From GCA-020356105 sp964347475 (GTDB lineage Bacteria; Pseudomonadota; Alphaproteobacteria; UBA8366; JADFVY01), in the NCBI GenBank assembly GCA_964347475.1, contig CAYFYY010000008.1, positions 19,698-83,697 on the forward strand: a DNA stretch of 64,000 nucleotides, written 5' to 3'. Shown here one piece after another: positions 40,754-49,980 of the stretch (the stretch's first letter is position 1; every line of letters starts with the position of its first letter). A program made the position numbers and the translations under genes. The notes under the pieces were generated by a model. It did not search any database, had not been told where the DNA came from, and saw only the letters and a program-made list of their open reading frames with translations.

Positions 40754-43700
40754 CTAGCTTTCCGGCAGGGCAGAGCCGTCGTCGCGGAACGCCACGTAGA
40801 CCGCCGGGATGACCAGCAGGGTGAGCGCGGTCGACGAGGCGAGGCCGAACACCAGCGAGATCGCCAAGCCCTCGAAGATCGGGTCGAAGAGGATGAAGGC
40901 GGCACCGATCATGGCCGCGGCGGCGGTCAGGAAGATCGGCTGGAAGCGGATCGCCCCGGCCTCCAGCAGCGCCGGCCGCAAGGGCGTGCCCTTCTTGCGC
41001 TCCTGGCGGATGAAGTCGACCAGCAGGATCGAGTTGCGCACGATGATGCCAGCCAGGGCAATGAACCCGATCATCGAGGTCGCGGTGAATGGTGCCTGGA
41101 ACAGCCAGTGCCCGATGACGATGCCGATCAGCGTCAACGGGACCGGCGTCAGTATGACCAGCGGCAGCTTGAAGCTGCGGAACTGGCCGACGACCAGCAG
41201 ATAGATGCCGAGCAGCGCGACGATGAAGGCGCCGCCCATGTCGCGGAAAGTGGTCCAGGTGATCTCCCATTCGCCGTCCCACAGGACCGAAACGCGGCTC
41301 TCGTCCTGGGGTTGGCCGCGGTAGCGGATCTCGGGCGGGCCGGCGGCGCCCCAGTCCAGCGCCGCGATCGCGTCCTCCACCGCGAACATGCCGTAGATCG
41401 GCGCTTCGAAGCGGCCGGCCAGCTCCGCCATCACCATCTCGATGAAGCGGCCGTTGTGTCGGAATAGTGGGAAGGTCGCCTCCTCGTATCGCAACTCGAC
41501 GACATCGCCGAGCTCGACGATGCCGCTGTGGCCGGGCACTGGCGTACTGAATAGACGTTCGCCGGGTCCGAGGCCGGAGCGGGGCAGGCGGATCGCGATC
41601 TCGACCGGATTGGCGCCGCCGCCACGATGCGAATAGCCGACGCTGATGCCGCCGAACAGTGCCGCGACGGTGTCATAGACGGCCTCCTCCTCGACACCGT
41701 GGAACTCCAGATTGTCCTGGTCGATGGCGATGCGCAGCCGCTGGGTGGGATGGCCGAAGCTGTCATCGGTGTCGACCACGAAATCCACCGCCTCGAAGGC
41801 CTCGCGGACCTTGTTGGCATAGGCCCGACGGGTGGCCGCGTCGGGCCCGTAGATCTCAGCCAGCAGGGTCGACAACACCGGCGGCCCAGGCGGCACCTCG
41901 ACAACCTTGATCGACGTTTCCGGCGGCGCTTCGAGATCCTTCAGCCGGCTGCGGATATCGAGCGCGATCTCGTGGCTCGCGCGCGCGCGCTCGTGCTTCG
42001 GCAGCAAATTCACCTGCAAATCGCCCATCTCCGGCTGGCTGCGCAGATAGTAATGCCGCACCAGACCGTTGAAGTTGAACGGTGCGGCGGTCCCGACATA
42101 GGCCTGAATATGCGACAGCTCCGGCAGGTCGGCCAGGCGGCGCGCCGCCTCGATCAGCACGCGCTGGGTCGCCTCGAGGCTGGCGCCCTCGGGCAGGTCC
42201 ACCACCACCTGCAGCTCCGACTTGTTGTCGAACGGCAGCAGCTTGACCGTCACCGAGCGGGTCGCGAACAACACCGTCACCGCCACCGTCGCCGCGCCGA
42301 CCGTCAGCAGGAAAGCCCAGGACCGGGTCTTGTTCTTCAGCACCGGCGCCGCGACCCGGCGGTAGAGCCGGCCCATGCGGCTGCCGTGCCCGTGCGCGGC
42401 ATCGTCGCCGGCCCTCGCATGCTTGCCGCCGCCGATCTTCAGCAGCAGCCAGGGCGCGATCATCACTGCCACGAAGAAGCTGAACAGCATGGCGGCGCTG
42501 GCATTGGCCGGAATCGGCGCCATGTAGGGGCCCATCAGCCCGCTGACGAACATCATCGGCAGCAGCGCCGCGATCACCGTCAGGGTCGCAACGATGGTCG
42601 GATTGCCGACCTCGGCGACCGCCTCGATCGCAGTCTGCACGATGTCGCGACCGGGCTTCATGCGCCAGTGCCGGACGATGTTCTCGACCACGACGATGGC
42701 GTCGTCGACCAGGATGCCGATCGAGAAGATCAGCGCGAACAGGCTGACGCGGTTGATCGTGTAGTCCATCAGCCACGAGGCGAAGAAGGTCAGCAGGATC
42801 GTGGTCGGGATGATCACCAGCACGACACCGCTCTCGCGCCAGCCGACGAAGACCGCAATCAGCACCGCGATGCTGATGGTCGCGATCGCGAGGTGGGACA
42901 ACAGCTCGTTTGCCTTCTCCTGGGCGGTCTCACCGTAATTGCGGGTGACATGCACCGCTACTTCCCCGGGGATCAACTCATCGCGCACGATCTCGAGGCG
43001 CTCGAGCAGCCGGTCGGCGACGACAACGGCGTTGGCTCCCTCGCGCTTGGCGAGGGCCAGGGTGACGCCGGGCACGAACTGCAGCGTGCCGTCGGCGTGC
43101 GGCTCGATATGCCAGGCACGGTGCTCCAACGGCGCCGCGCTGACGACGATATTTGCGACATCCTTGACGTAAACCGGACGCCCGTCGACCGTGTTGATCA
43201 CCAGCAGGCCGATATCGGGGACGCCGCTCAGAGTCTGTCCCGCGACCACGGGCAGGTGTGCGTTGTCCTGGCGGATGCCGCCGACGACGAAGGAGCGGTT
43301 GGCATTCTCGATCTTCTCGACCAGACGGTTGAGCGTGACCCCGTACAGCGACAGCCGTTCCGGATCCGGCTCGACGCGGATCTGGTCGGGCCGGCCGCCG
43401 GCGATGTAGGTCAGGCCGATATCCTCGACCTTGATCAGCTCGTGCAGCAATTCTTCGGCGACGTTGAACAGGGCGTTGTCGTCCCACCGCGCGGCCAGCT
43501 CTTGCGGCAGGTCGCCGCGCGGGGCCAGGGTCAATGTCAGGATCGCCACGTCGTTGATGCCGCGCCCGACGATCAGCGGCTCCGGGATCCCCAGCGGGAT
43601 GCTGGACAGGTTGGCTCGGATTTCCTCGTGCACGCGCAGAATGGCGGTATCGGCGGAGGTGCCGACGAAGAACCGGGCCGTCACCACGACCCGGTCGTCG

Positions 43701-43969
43701 AGCGACTGCGAATACACGTGCTCGACCCCGTCGATACCCTTGACGATGTCCTCCAGCGGCTTGGTGACCAGTTCGACCGCGTCCTCCGCCTTCAGGCCGT
43801 CCGCCGCGACCAGGATATCCACCATCGGCACGCTGATCTGCGGCTCCTCCTCGCGCGGCAGGACCGCAAGGGCAAGCAGCCCCACGAGAATCGCGGCGAC
43901 CAGCAGCAGCGGCGTCAGCGGCGACAAGATCGACGATCGAGTCAGCCTTCCCGAGATACCCAGATCCAT
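40754..43969 (-). CDS. RND-family efflux permease (HAE-1/AcrB-like)
   Basis: A 1,071-residue inner-membrane pump with 12 predicted helices and two large periplasmic loops. The proton-relay aspartates appear in IGILVDDAIVVVENIVRHW, as in AcrB. GNPTIVATLTVIAALLPMMFVSGLMG and the C-terminal ALAGIIVRNSILLVDFIRQE are other hallmarks. It works with the adaptor encoded just upstream. No outer-membrane TolC gene is nearby, so a shared TolC is expected. The substrate class (drug, solvent or bile-type compound) cannot be told. Confidence 0.92.
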   Translation of the reverse strand: MDLGISGRLTRSSILSPLTPLLLVAAILVGLLALAVLPREEEPQISVPMVDILVAADGLKAEDAVELVTKPLEDIVKGIDGVEHVYSQSLDDRVVVTARFFVGTSADTAILRVHEEIRANLSSIPLGIPEPLIVGRGINDVAILTLTLAPRGDLPQELAARWDDNALFNVAEELLHELIKVEDIGLTYIAGGRPDQIRVEPDPERLSLYGVTLNRLVEKIENANRSFVVGGIRQDNAHLPVVAGQTLSGVPDIGLLVINTVDGRPVYVKDVANIVVSAAPLEHRAWHIEPHADGTLQFVPGVTLALAKREGANAVVVADRLLERLEIVRDELIPGEVAVHVTRNYGETAQEKANELLSHLAIATISIAVLIAVFVGWRESGVVLVIIPTTILLTFFASWLMDYTINRVSLFALIFSIGILVDDAIVVVENIVRHWRMKPGRDIVQTAIEAVAEVGNPTIVATLTVIAALLPMMFVSGLMGPYMAPIPANASAAMLFSFFVAVMIAPWLLLKIGGGKHARAGDDAAHGHGSRMGRLYRRVAAPVLKNKTRSWAFLLTVGAATVAVTVLFATRSVTVKLLPFDNKSELQVVVDLPEGASLEATQRVLIEAARRLADLPELSHIQAYVGTAAPFNFNGLVRHYYLRSQPEMGDLQVNLLPKHERARASHEIALDIRSRLKDLEAPPETSIKVVEVPPGPPVLSTLLAEIYGPDAATRRAYANKVREAFEAVDFVVDTDDSFGHPTQRLRIAIDQDNLEFHGVEEEAVYDTVAALFGGISVGYSHRGGGANPVEIAIRLPRSGLGPGERLFSTPVPGHSGIVELGDVVELRYEEATFPLFRHNGRFIEMVMAELAGRFEAPIYGMFAVEDAIAALDWGAAGPPEIRYRGQPQDESRVSVLWDGEWEITWTTFRDMGGAFIVALLGIYLLVVGQFRSFKLPLVILTPVPLTLIGIVIGHWLFQAPFTATSMIGFIALAGIIVRNSILLVDFIRQERKKGTPLRPALLEAGAIRFQPIFLTAAAAMIGAAFILFDPIFEGLAISLVFGLASSTALTLLVIPAVYVAFRDDGSALPES

Positions 43970-43985
43970 GGCGCTGTCCCGAACG

Positions 43986-44957
43986 TCAGGGTTTCAGCAG
44001 GATGTCGCCCGGTTCCAGGCCGGCCAGGATCTCGATTCCATTGTCGAGATTCTGGCCCGTCTGAACCATGACTTCGCCCTCGCCCTTGACGACCACGTAG
44101 GTGACGCCGTATCGCCGCAACAGGTATTCCGGCGGAATGACGATTGCCTGGCGCCGCCCGGTTGCCACGTAGACACGGGTGCGCTCACCGACGAAATAGT
44201 CGCCCAATGTCTCGACCTCGGCGTCGGCGATCACGCGGCCGCCGCGCATCTCCGGATATACCTTGGTGATGCGGCCAGCGCGGAGATCGTTCTCGCCGTT
44301 GGCCGCAAGGCCGCGTGCGCCGACCAGGACGGCGTCGCCCTCGCGCATGAAGCGGGCGTGCCGTTCCGGCAGTTCGATGCGCAGGACATATCGCTCCGCC
44401 GCGATGACGGCCAGGGTTTCGCCTGGCAGGACCACCGACCCTTCGGTGACCGGGACGCGCAATACGCGGCCGTCGCCCGGGGCCAGTACGGCGCCCTCGG
44501 CGAGGCTCTCCGACACCACGGCGCGCTCTGCGATCAGCGCTGCATGACTGCCCGTGACCACGTTCAGGTTGGTCTGGGCCTCGTCCAGGCGGGCCTGGCT
44601 GATTGTTCCCGATTTGCGCAGGGCGCTGAGCCGATCGTACTCCACGCGCGCCAGAGATTTCTGCGCCTCGAGCGAACGAATGCGAGCGTCGATGGCCGCG
44701 AGCTGGAGACCCAGCTTCGGATCCTCGACGATCGCAAGGGTCTGGCCGGATCGCACCGCCGATCCCTCATCCACCGACAGGTCGCGGACCGTGCCGCCAA
44801 TGCGCGCGCGCGCGGCCACCACATCGACGCTCTGAACCGTGGCGAACACCGCTTTGCGGTCGGGCACATCCTGCACCGTGACCGCAAATTCAACCTGGGC
44901 CGACGCCGGCACCGCCAAAAGGGCGAACACGACGAGGGCGAGGATGGCTCGAACCAC
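43986..44957 (-). CDS. RND efflux periplasmic adaptor (HlyD/AcrA family)
   Basis: A 323-residue membrane-fusion protein. A signal peptide (about 1-20, ALLAVPASAQ) comes first, then a barrel-sandwich (lipoyl-like) domain split by a helical hairpin (RIRSLEAQKSLARVEYDRLSAL ... RLDEAQTNLNVV), and a beta-barrel and membrane-proximal end (GERTRVYVATGRRQAIVIPPEYL). It lies 16 bases upstream of the RND permease, forming a two-gene pump operon. Confidence 0.9.
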   Translation of the reverse strand: MVRAILALVVFALLAVPASAQVEFAVTVQDVPDRKAVFATVQSVDVVAARARIGGTVRDLSVDEGSAVRSGQTLAIVEDPKLGLQLAAIDARIRSLEAQKSLARVEYDRLSALRKSGTISQARLDEAQTNLNVVTGSHAALIAERAVVSESLAEGAVLAPGDGRVLRVPVTEGSVVLPGETLAVIAAERYVLRIELPERHARFMREGDAVLVGARGLAANGENDLRAGRITKVYPEMRGGRVIADAEVETLGDYFVGERTRVYVATGRRQAIVIPPEYLLRRYGVTYVVVKGEGEVMVQTGQNLDNGIEILAGLEPGDILLKP

Positions 44958-45319
44958 CTAGGTATCTCCCGAATTTCCGTTCACTGTCATCATGGCGGCG
45001 TCGAGGGGGTGCGGCGGGGACGCCGTGTCAGCAGTTAGGTGTTATCCATATCCGTTCAAGGCCGACGGAATGCCTGCGACCACAGGCCGCGGCGCTTATG
45101 CCTGTGCGGTCCCGGCGGCTGTGCCGCGCCGCCGCCGGCAGGGTGAGTTATCCAATTTTTAATAATTCGATAAATACTCTGGTATATTCTCTCCCCTTAT
45201 TCCCGAGTTGCTGTATGCTGCGACGGCCCAAAACCATAAGAATACTGGCATAATATCCGGAATCGGGCAATGAAGCCTACAACGGTGAAAAAAGTGGCAA
45301 GCCTAACGTCGAGGAAGGG
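44958..45319. other. Intergenic region with A/T-rich promoter area of the NarL-type regulator
   Basis: 362 bases with no gene. The stretch 45150-45260 is markedly A/T-rich. TGGCATAAT at 45246-45254 looks like an extended -10 element about 65 bases before the response regulator, but no good -35 partner is visible. The other end holds the promoter of the divergent pump operon, which I cannot locate. Confidence 0.35.
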
Positions 45320-45970
45320 ATGAAAATACTTATTGCGGATGACCACCAGCTGGTGGTGGACGCGCTGGCCCAGCTGGTCCGGGAGAACGAATCCGGCGCC
45401 GAGGTGTTGCATGCCGCGTCGTTGTCCGACGCCATGGAGGCGATGGACCAGGATGGCGCAGTGGAGATCGTACTGCTGGACTACGATCTTCCGGGGATGG
45501 ACGGGATCGAGGGACTCGATAAGGTCCGGGGTCGGTTTCCCCAGATCCCCTGCGCGATATTTTCCGGCGTTCACGATGCGCAGGTCGCATCCAGTGCGCT
45601 GGCACGAGGCGCTGCGGGGTTCATCCCCAAGAGCCTGTCGGCACCTGCGTTCTTCCATGCCATCAAGCTCATGCAGGTCGGCGAGAAATTCATTCCGGCG
45701 GAATTGTATGAAAAGATCGCGCGCCGGACGGCGTCGATCCATACGGCATCGCGCGATGCGGCGCAGTTCATCGCCGAAAAGCGTCTGTCGCGCCGCGAAG
45801 CAGAGGTGCTGGCATCGCTCGTCAAGGGAATCTCGAACCGCCAGATCGGTGAGGAGCTCGGCGTGGAGGAAGTCACCATCAAGCTTCACCTGCGGCGGAT
45901 CTACCGGAAGATCGGGGTGTCCAACCGTACCCAGGCGGTCAAGCTCGCCCTGGCGAACGGCATGGGATGA
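45320..45970 (+). CDS. Orphan NarL/LuxR-family response regulator
   Basis: A 216-residue two-domain regulator. The receiver domain has the acidic pocket IADDHQ, the phosphoacceptor D54 (LLDYDLPGMDG) and K104-type lysine in GFIPKSLS. The C-terminal LuxR helix-turn-helix is LSRREAEVLASLVKGISNRQIGEELGVEEVTIKLHLRRIYRKIGV. A GAGGAAGGG site precedes the ATG. No histidine kinase is adjacent. It lies divergent to the RND operon and could control it. Confidence 0.9.
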   Translation: MKILIADDHQLVVDALAQLVRENESGAEVLHAASLSDAMEAMDQDGAVEIVLLDYDLPGMDGIEGLDKVRGRFPQIPCAIFSGVHDAQVASSALARGAAGFIPKSLSAPAFFHAIKLMQVGEKFIPAELYEKIARRTASIHTASRDAAQFIAEKRLSRREAEVLASLVKGISNRQIGEELGVEEVTIKLHLRRIYRKIGVSNRTQAVKLALANGMG

Positions 45971-45980
45971 GCGAGCCCGT

Positions 45981-46625
45981 TCAGCGCCTGCCGTAGGTCC
46001 GGAACTTCTCGAGCACCGTCCGCATTTCATCGGGCGGCAGGGTGCGCGGCGTCCCGATCTGCAGGGCGCGCCAATACTGCTGCGCGAGGGTCTCGACCTC
46101 GACGGCGAGGTCGAGGGCAGCGTCGATGCCCTCGGCAACGCAGATCATGCCATGGTTGGCGAGAAGACACGCCTGGCGCCCGTCGAGTGCACGCAACGCA
46201 TTGTCCGACAGCGCCTGGGTCCCGAACGTGGCGTAGGGCGCGCAGCGGATCGAATCTCCGCCAGCCACGGCCACCATGTAGTGAAAGGCCGGTATATCCA
46301 TTTCCAGGCAGGCCAGCGCGGTGCAAAACGGCGGATGGGCGTGCAGCACGGCACCGACATCCGCCCGGCTTCTGCAGATGTCGACGTGGAACCGCCACTC
46401 GCTCGACGGCTTGCCGCCGCCAAGCGGTTGGCCCTTCGCATCGATGACGACGATATCGTCCGGTTTCATCCGGTCGTATGCGACGCCGCTCGGCGTGATC
46501 AGCAGGCCTTCGGGGATGCGAACGCTGACATTGCCGGCTTTGCCCTGGTTAATGCCAATCCGGTTCATGGCGCGGCAGGTCTCGATGAGGGCGCGCCGCA
46601 GCCGCGCGTACGCGCCAGTGGCCAT
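45981..46625 (-). CDS. Class II aldolase/adducin family protein
   Basis: About 214 residues from ATG 46625; a TTG start 39 bases upstream is possible but unlikely. Family motifs are AGNVSVRIPEGLLITPSG near the start (phosphate site), the zinc histidines in LHAHPPFCTAL, and LANHGMICVAEG. Relatives act on fuculose-, rhamnulose- or ribulose-phosphates, or as 5-methylthioribulose-phosphate dehydratases. There is no sugar operon here, so substrate is unknown. It is convergent with the response regulator, ten bases away. Confidence 0.82.
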   Translation of the reverse strand: MATGAYARLRRALIETCRAMNRIGINQGKAGNVSVRIPEGLLITPSGVAYDRMKPDDIVVIDAKGQPLGGGKPSSEWRFHVDICRSRADVGAVLHAHPPFCTALACLEMDIPAFHYMVAVAGGDSIRCAPYATFGTQALSDNALRALDGRQACLLANHGMICVAEGIDAALDLAVEVETLAQQYWRALQIGTPRTLPPDEMRTVLEKFRTYGRR

Positions 46626-46648
46626 CGCCGGGTTCGTGCCTCGGCGCT

Positions 46649-46882
46649 TTACGGCGCCGGCCAATGGCCCGGCACCTTGTCGCCGGCGAGATTACAGCCG
46701 CGGGGCCCGCATCCGGGGCTGCGGTGGCGAAGCGCCACGAGCAGCAGCGGCAGACCAAGCAGCCCGAGCCATCTGAGCCCGCCGTCGAGGGCGAAGAACA
46801 GCGAGCCGACGGCCACCGCCGGTGCAAGCCTCACCGTCCAACCGATCAGTGTTCCCAGCCTGCTGAGGAGCGTCCCGAGCAT
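46649..46882 (-). CDS. Small membrane protein (77 residues)
   Basis: Two hydrophobic segments (about 13-30 and 34-50), then a C-terminal SPGCGPRGCN cysteine pair and a basic tail. ATG 46882 has GAGGG six bases upstream; a GTG at 46897 would overlap the infA stop as GTGA. I recognise no family. It lies between infA and the class II aldolase gene on the same strand. Confidence 0.55.
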   Translation of the reverse strand: MLGTLLSRLGTLIGWTVRLAPAVAVGSLFFALDGGLRWLGLLGLPLLLVALRHRSPGCGPRGCNLAGDKVPGHWPAP

Positions 46883-46893
46883 CGTGGCCCTCG

Positions 46894-47112
46894 TCACTTG
46901 TAGCGGAAGATGATGCGGCCCTTGGTCAGGTCATACGGCGTCATCTCGACCGTGACCCGGTCGCCCGCCAGAACGCGAATCCGGAACTTGCGCATCTTGC
47001 CGGAGGTATGGGCGAGCACCTCATGGCCGTTGTCCAGCTCGACCCGGAACGTCGCGTTGGGCAAAAGTTCCTTTACGGTACCGTCAAGTTCTATCAGGTC
47101 TTCCTTGGCCAC
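46894..47112 (-). CDS. infA: Translation initiation factor IF-1
   Basis: Exactly 72 residues, the size of IF-1. It starts at GTG 47112, four bases after GGAGG, with the sequence AKEDLIELDGTVKELLPN. The OB-fold continues through NGHEVLAHTSGKMRKFRIRVLAGDRVTVEMTPYDLTKGRI. It blocks the A site of the 30S subunit during initiation. The longer frame to 47346 is not supported. Confidence 0.97.
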   Translation of the reverse strand: MAKEDLIELDGTVKELLPNATFRVELDNGHEVLAHTSGKMRKFRIRVLAGDRVTVEMTPYDLTKGRIIFRYK

Positions 47113-47387
47113 AAGACCTCCGTTTCGCCAATGGCCGGACAGAGTTGGCGGGGGAGCATCCGATTTCCGGTTCCGCTTGTTACCACCGAACGCACCCGCC
47201 GAAAAGGCCCATCGTGTCGCACGAAACGGCGCCGCGGGCCGACTGGCGGTGCCGTTGGACATGGTACCGGGGCAGTGCGTTGTCGTAGCGGCCGTCAGTC
47301 GTATCTGGGGGTGGAAATTCGCGGCGCGGTGCGGAATAGTGCGCACCCGAAAGGCACCGCGAACTGGACACCTGAGAGGAGGACGAA

Positions 47388-47843
47388 TTGGAACCGGAAC
47401 TCACGGTCTATCTGTCGGGCGAAATCCACACCGACTGGCGCGAGCGGATCGAGGCGGGGGCGCGCGAGGCGGGCCTGCCGGTCGAGTTCCTGGCGCCGGT
47501 CACGGACCACGCCTCGAGCGACGACTGCGGCGTCGCCATCCTGGGCGAGGAGAGCGACCCGTTCTGGAAGGACCACAAGGGGGCCAAGCTCAACGCCATC
47601 CGCACGCGCACGATGATCGAGCGCTCGGACCTCGTGGTGGTCCGGTTCGGCGACAAGTACCGGCAATGGAACGCGGCGTTTGATGCCGGCTACGCGGCGG
47701 CGCTCGGCACCCCGGTCGTGACCCTGCACGACCCGGCGCTGACCCACGCGCTGAAGGAAGTCGACGGGGCGGCGCTGGCCACCGCGGATTCGCCCGAGCA
47801 GGTGGTGCGAATCCTCAGATACGTCATCGAAGGCACGCTGTAG
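47388..47843 (+). CDS. ytoQ: YtoQ family protein
   Basis: A 151-residue soluble protein of the conserved YtoQ family, with hallmark LTVYLSGEIHTDWRERIEAGA at the start and PVTDHASSDDCGVAILGEE. The fold resembles nucleoside-2-deoxyribosyltransferase-like enzymes, but a biochemical function is not established. It begins at TTG 47388 behind GAGAGGAGG. It is divergent from infA and convergent with leuA. Confidence 0.85.
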   Translation: MEPELTVYLSGEIHTDWRERIEAGAREAGLPVEFLAPVTDHASSDDCGVAILGEESDPFWKDHKGAKLNAIRTRTMIERSDLVVVRFGDKYRQWNAAFDAGYAAALGTPVVTLHDPALTHALKEVDGAALATADSPEQVVRILRYVIEGTL

Positions 47844-47872
47844 GGCGCGTCACCGTACCGCCATGCCGCGGC

Positions 47873-47896
47873 GGCGCCGGCCGGGCGGCCGGCGCC
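47873..47896. terminator. Strong GC hairpin between convergent ytoQ and leuA
   Basis: GGCGCCGGCC and GGCCGGCGCC form a perfect ten-base-pair stem with a four-base loop, 30 bases after ytoQ and 18 after leuA. There is no T-run on either side, so it is not a classical intrinsic terminator, but its placement fits a bidirectional stop or 3'-end stabiliser. Confidence 0.45.
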
Positions 47897-47913
47897 GGTG
47901 CGGGCGGCAGGCG

Positions 47914-49602
47914 TCAGATCGCGATCAGGTCCCTGGCGACGGCGCGATTGACGGCGCTGGTGATCGCCTTCAGCGAGGCCATGACGATGTTCGTGTCCAT
48001 GCCCACGCCGAACAGGGCGCCGTTGCCGTCGATCGCGAGCTCGACATAGGCGGCTGCCGCGGCGTCCGCGCCGTCGCCGATCGCATGCTCGCGGTAGTCG
48101 ACGACGCGGATGCCGTTGCCGCGATGGCTGCCCAGCGCGTCCAGAAAGGCGTCGACCGGGCCGTTGCCGCGGCCGGCGATTTCCTGCGCCTTACCGTCGA
48201 TCCGGAGCGTCGCCGTGAGCGTTCGCTGTCCGCGCACCGCGCGGTCCGGCAGTGTCTGGTAGTCGACGAGCTCGTACGGTCCCTCCTGGGAGAGGTATTC
48301 GGCCTCGAACGCGCGCCAGATTTCGGTGGCGGAGAGCTCCTTGCCGGTGCGGTCGGCAATCGCCTGCACGATCGGGCTGAACTCGATCTGCAACCGGCGC
48401 GGCAGGACCAGCCCGTAATCCTGCTCCAGGAGATATGCGATGCCGCCCTTGCCGGACTGGCTGTTGACGCGGATCACCGCCTCGTAGCTGCGGCCCACAT
48501 CGGCCGGGTCCAGCGGCAGGTAGGGAACGTTCCACACGCCGCTGTTCGACTTGTGCTGGGCCGCCAGCCCCTTCTTGATCGCGTCCTGATGCGAGCCCGA
48601 GAACGCCGTGAACACCAGCTCGCCGGCATAGGGATGGCGGGGATGGACGGGCAGCTGGTTGCAGTGCTCTGCGATACGCACCAGCGCGCCGATGTCGGAG
48701 ACGTCGAGACCCGGGTCGACCCCCTGCGTGAACAGGTTCAGGGCCAGGGTGACGACATCGACATTACCGGTGCGTTCGCCGTTGCCGAACAGCGTGCCCT
48801 CGACGCGCTCGGCGCCGGCCATCACCGCCAGCTCGGCGGCCGCCACGGCGGTGCCGCGGTCGTTGTGCGGATGGACGCTGATGATCGCCGAATCTCGGCG
48901 ACGCAAGGTACGGCCGAACCATTCGATCTGGTCGGCGTAGACGTTCGGCGTCGCCATTTCCACCGTGCTCGGCAGATTGAGGATCATCCGGTTCTCCGGC
49001 GTCGGCCGGTAGACGTCCATGACCGCCTCGCAGATCTCGACCGCATAGTCGAGCTCGGTGCCGGTGAAGCTCTCCGGCGAATACTGGAACACCCAGTCGG
49101 TGTCGGGCCGCGCGGCGGCCATCTCGGCGATCTGCTTCGCGCCTTCGACCGCGATCCCGGTCACCCCGGCGCGGTCGAGGCCGAACACCACGCGGCGCTG
49201 CAGCTCGGAGGTCGAGTTGTAGAGGTGGACGATGACGCGACGGGCCCCGTCCAGCGCCTCGAAGGTGCGGGTGATCAGCTCCGGCCGCGACTGCGTGAGG
49301 ACCTGGATCGTGACGTCCGCGGGGATGCGGTCCGCCTCGATCAGCTCGCGGATGAAGGCGTAGTCGGTGTCGGACGCTGCCGGGAAGCCGACCTCGATCT
49401 CCTTGAAGCCCATCGTGACGAGGGTCTCGAACATGCGGCGCTTGCGGTCGCTGCCCATCGGCTCGATCAGGGCCTGGTTGCCATCGCGCAGATCGACGCT
49501 GCACCATACCGGTGGCCGCGTGATGGTGCGTGACGGCCACTGCCGGTCCGGCAGATCGACCGCCGCGAACGGCGTATATTTCTTCGTGGACATGACATTC
49601 AT
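47914..49602 (-). CDS. leuA: 2-isopropylmalate synthase
   Basis: A 562-residue enzyme of the LeuA2 type. The TIM-barrel contains VDLRDGNQALIEP (metal and substrate site), HPHNDRGTAVAAAEL and a GNGERTGNVDVVTLALNL motif. The C-terminal third is the leucine-feedback regulatory domain (PVDAFLDALG ... AYVELAIDGNGALFGVGMDTN). It condenses acetyl-CoA with 2-oxoisovalerate, the first committed step to leucine. AGGAGA lies eight bases before ATG 49602. A leader peptide with clustered Leu codons precedes it (49844-49903), so attenuation is likely. Confidence 0.96.
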   Translation of the reverse strand: MNVMSTKKYTPFAAVDLPDRQWPSRTITRPPVWCSVDLRDGNQALIEPMGSDRKRRMFETLVTMGFKEIEVGFPAASDTDYAFIRELIEADRIPADVTIQVLTQSRPELITRTFEALDGARRVIVHLYNSTSELQRRVVFGLDRAGVTGIAVEGAKQIAEMAAARPDTDWVFQYSPESFTGTELDYAVEICEAVMDVYRPTPENRMILNLPSTVEMATPNVYADQIEWFGRTLRRRDSAIISVHPHNDRGTAVAAAELAVMAGAERVEGTLFGNGERTGNVDVVTLALNLFTQGVDPGLDVSDIGALVRIAEHCNQLPVHPRHPYAGELVFTAFSGSHQDAIKKGLAAQHKSNSGVWNVPYLPLDPADVGRSYEAVIRVNSQSGKGGIAYLLEQDYGLVLPRRLQIEFSPIVQAIADRTGKELSATEIWRAFEAEYLSQEGPYELVDYQTLPDRAVRGQRTLTATLRIDGKAQEIAGRGNGPVDAFLDALGSHRGNGIRVVDYREHAIGDGADAAAAAYVELAIDGNGALFGVGMDTNIVMASLKAITSAVNRAVARDLIAI

Positions 49603-49843
49603 GGCTGACTCTCCTGATATGCACTGCGTTGCGGTAATGGCATGGCGACGACACGGCCGTCGGGCCGCCGATCAGACCCGGCGGCCGCCGCTAAGTCGCA
49701 GTGCGAGGAAAGCCAGCGCAGCCCGGCCCGAGGCGGCGGGCGACGCGAAAGGCAAACGAATCCCGGAAGCTATGAACATCTGAACGAACCTGCAGAAAGA
49801 GTGGCTGAGCCGAAACGAAAAACGCGAGTCCCCGGCGCTCCGG
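49603..49843 (-). other. Structured leader RNA of leuA between leader peptide and gene
   Basis: About 240 bases between the candidate leader peptide stop and leuA contain no other gene. On the minus strand there is an eight-base-pair perfect hairpin (GGCCGCCG with CGGCGGCC) around 49663-49690. A smaller CGAC...GTCG hairpin follows directly before leuA. They may form alternative structures in the attenuator. Confidence 0.4.
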
Positions 49844-49856
49844 TCAGGAGGCCGGG
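49831..49856 (-). promoter_or_regulatory. Attenuator-like hairpin of the leuA leader
   Basis: On the minus strand CCCGGC-CTCC pairs with GGAG-C-GCCGGG (ten base pairs, one bulge, five-base loop). The leader peptide stop codon lies in the loop. Five Ts (49818-49822) follow after eight bases, less tight than in a textbook terminator. An upstream CTCCG (in the Leu-codon region) could pair with CGGAG instead, giving mutually exclusive structures. Confidence 0.5.
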
Positions 49857-49903
49857 CCGGTAAGGCGGAGGCTCAGAGACCCTGTGCAGGACGATGTGTT
49901 CAT
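49844..49903 (-). CDS. Candidate leucine leader peptide (19 residues)
   Basis: The peptide MNTSSCTGSLSLRLTGPAS has three leucines within five residues, using CTG, CTC and CTT, followed by a stop inside a strong hairpin and then leuA on the same strand. This is the layout of an attenuation leader. There is no ribosome site, but a TTGACC -35-like hexamer at 49934-49939 would place the transcript start at or next to the ATG. A leaderless peptide mRNA is therefore possible, as described for the rhizobial trp leader. Confidence 0.6.
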   Translation of the reverse strand: MNTSSCTGSLSLRLTGPAS

Positions 49904-49980
49904 GGGCGGAACGTTAACGGCAGTACGCCGGCCGGTCAAGCGCCGCGGCAAAGCGGCGGCCCGGCGACGCCGACGTGACG

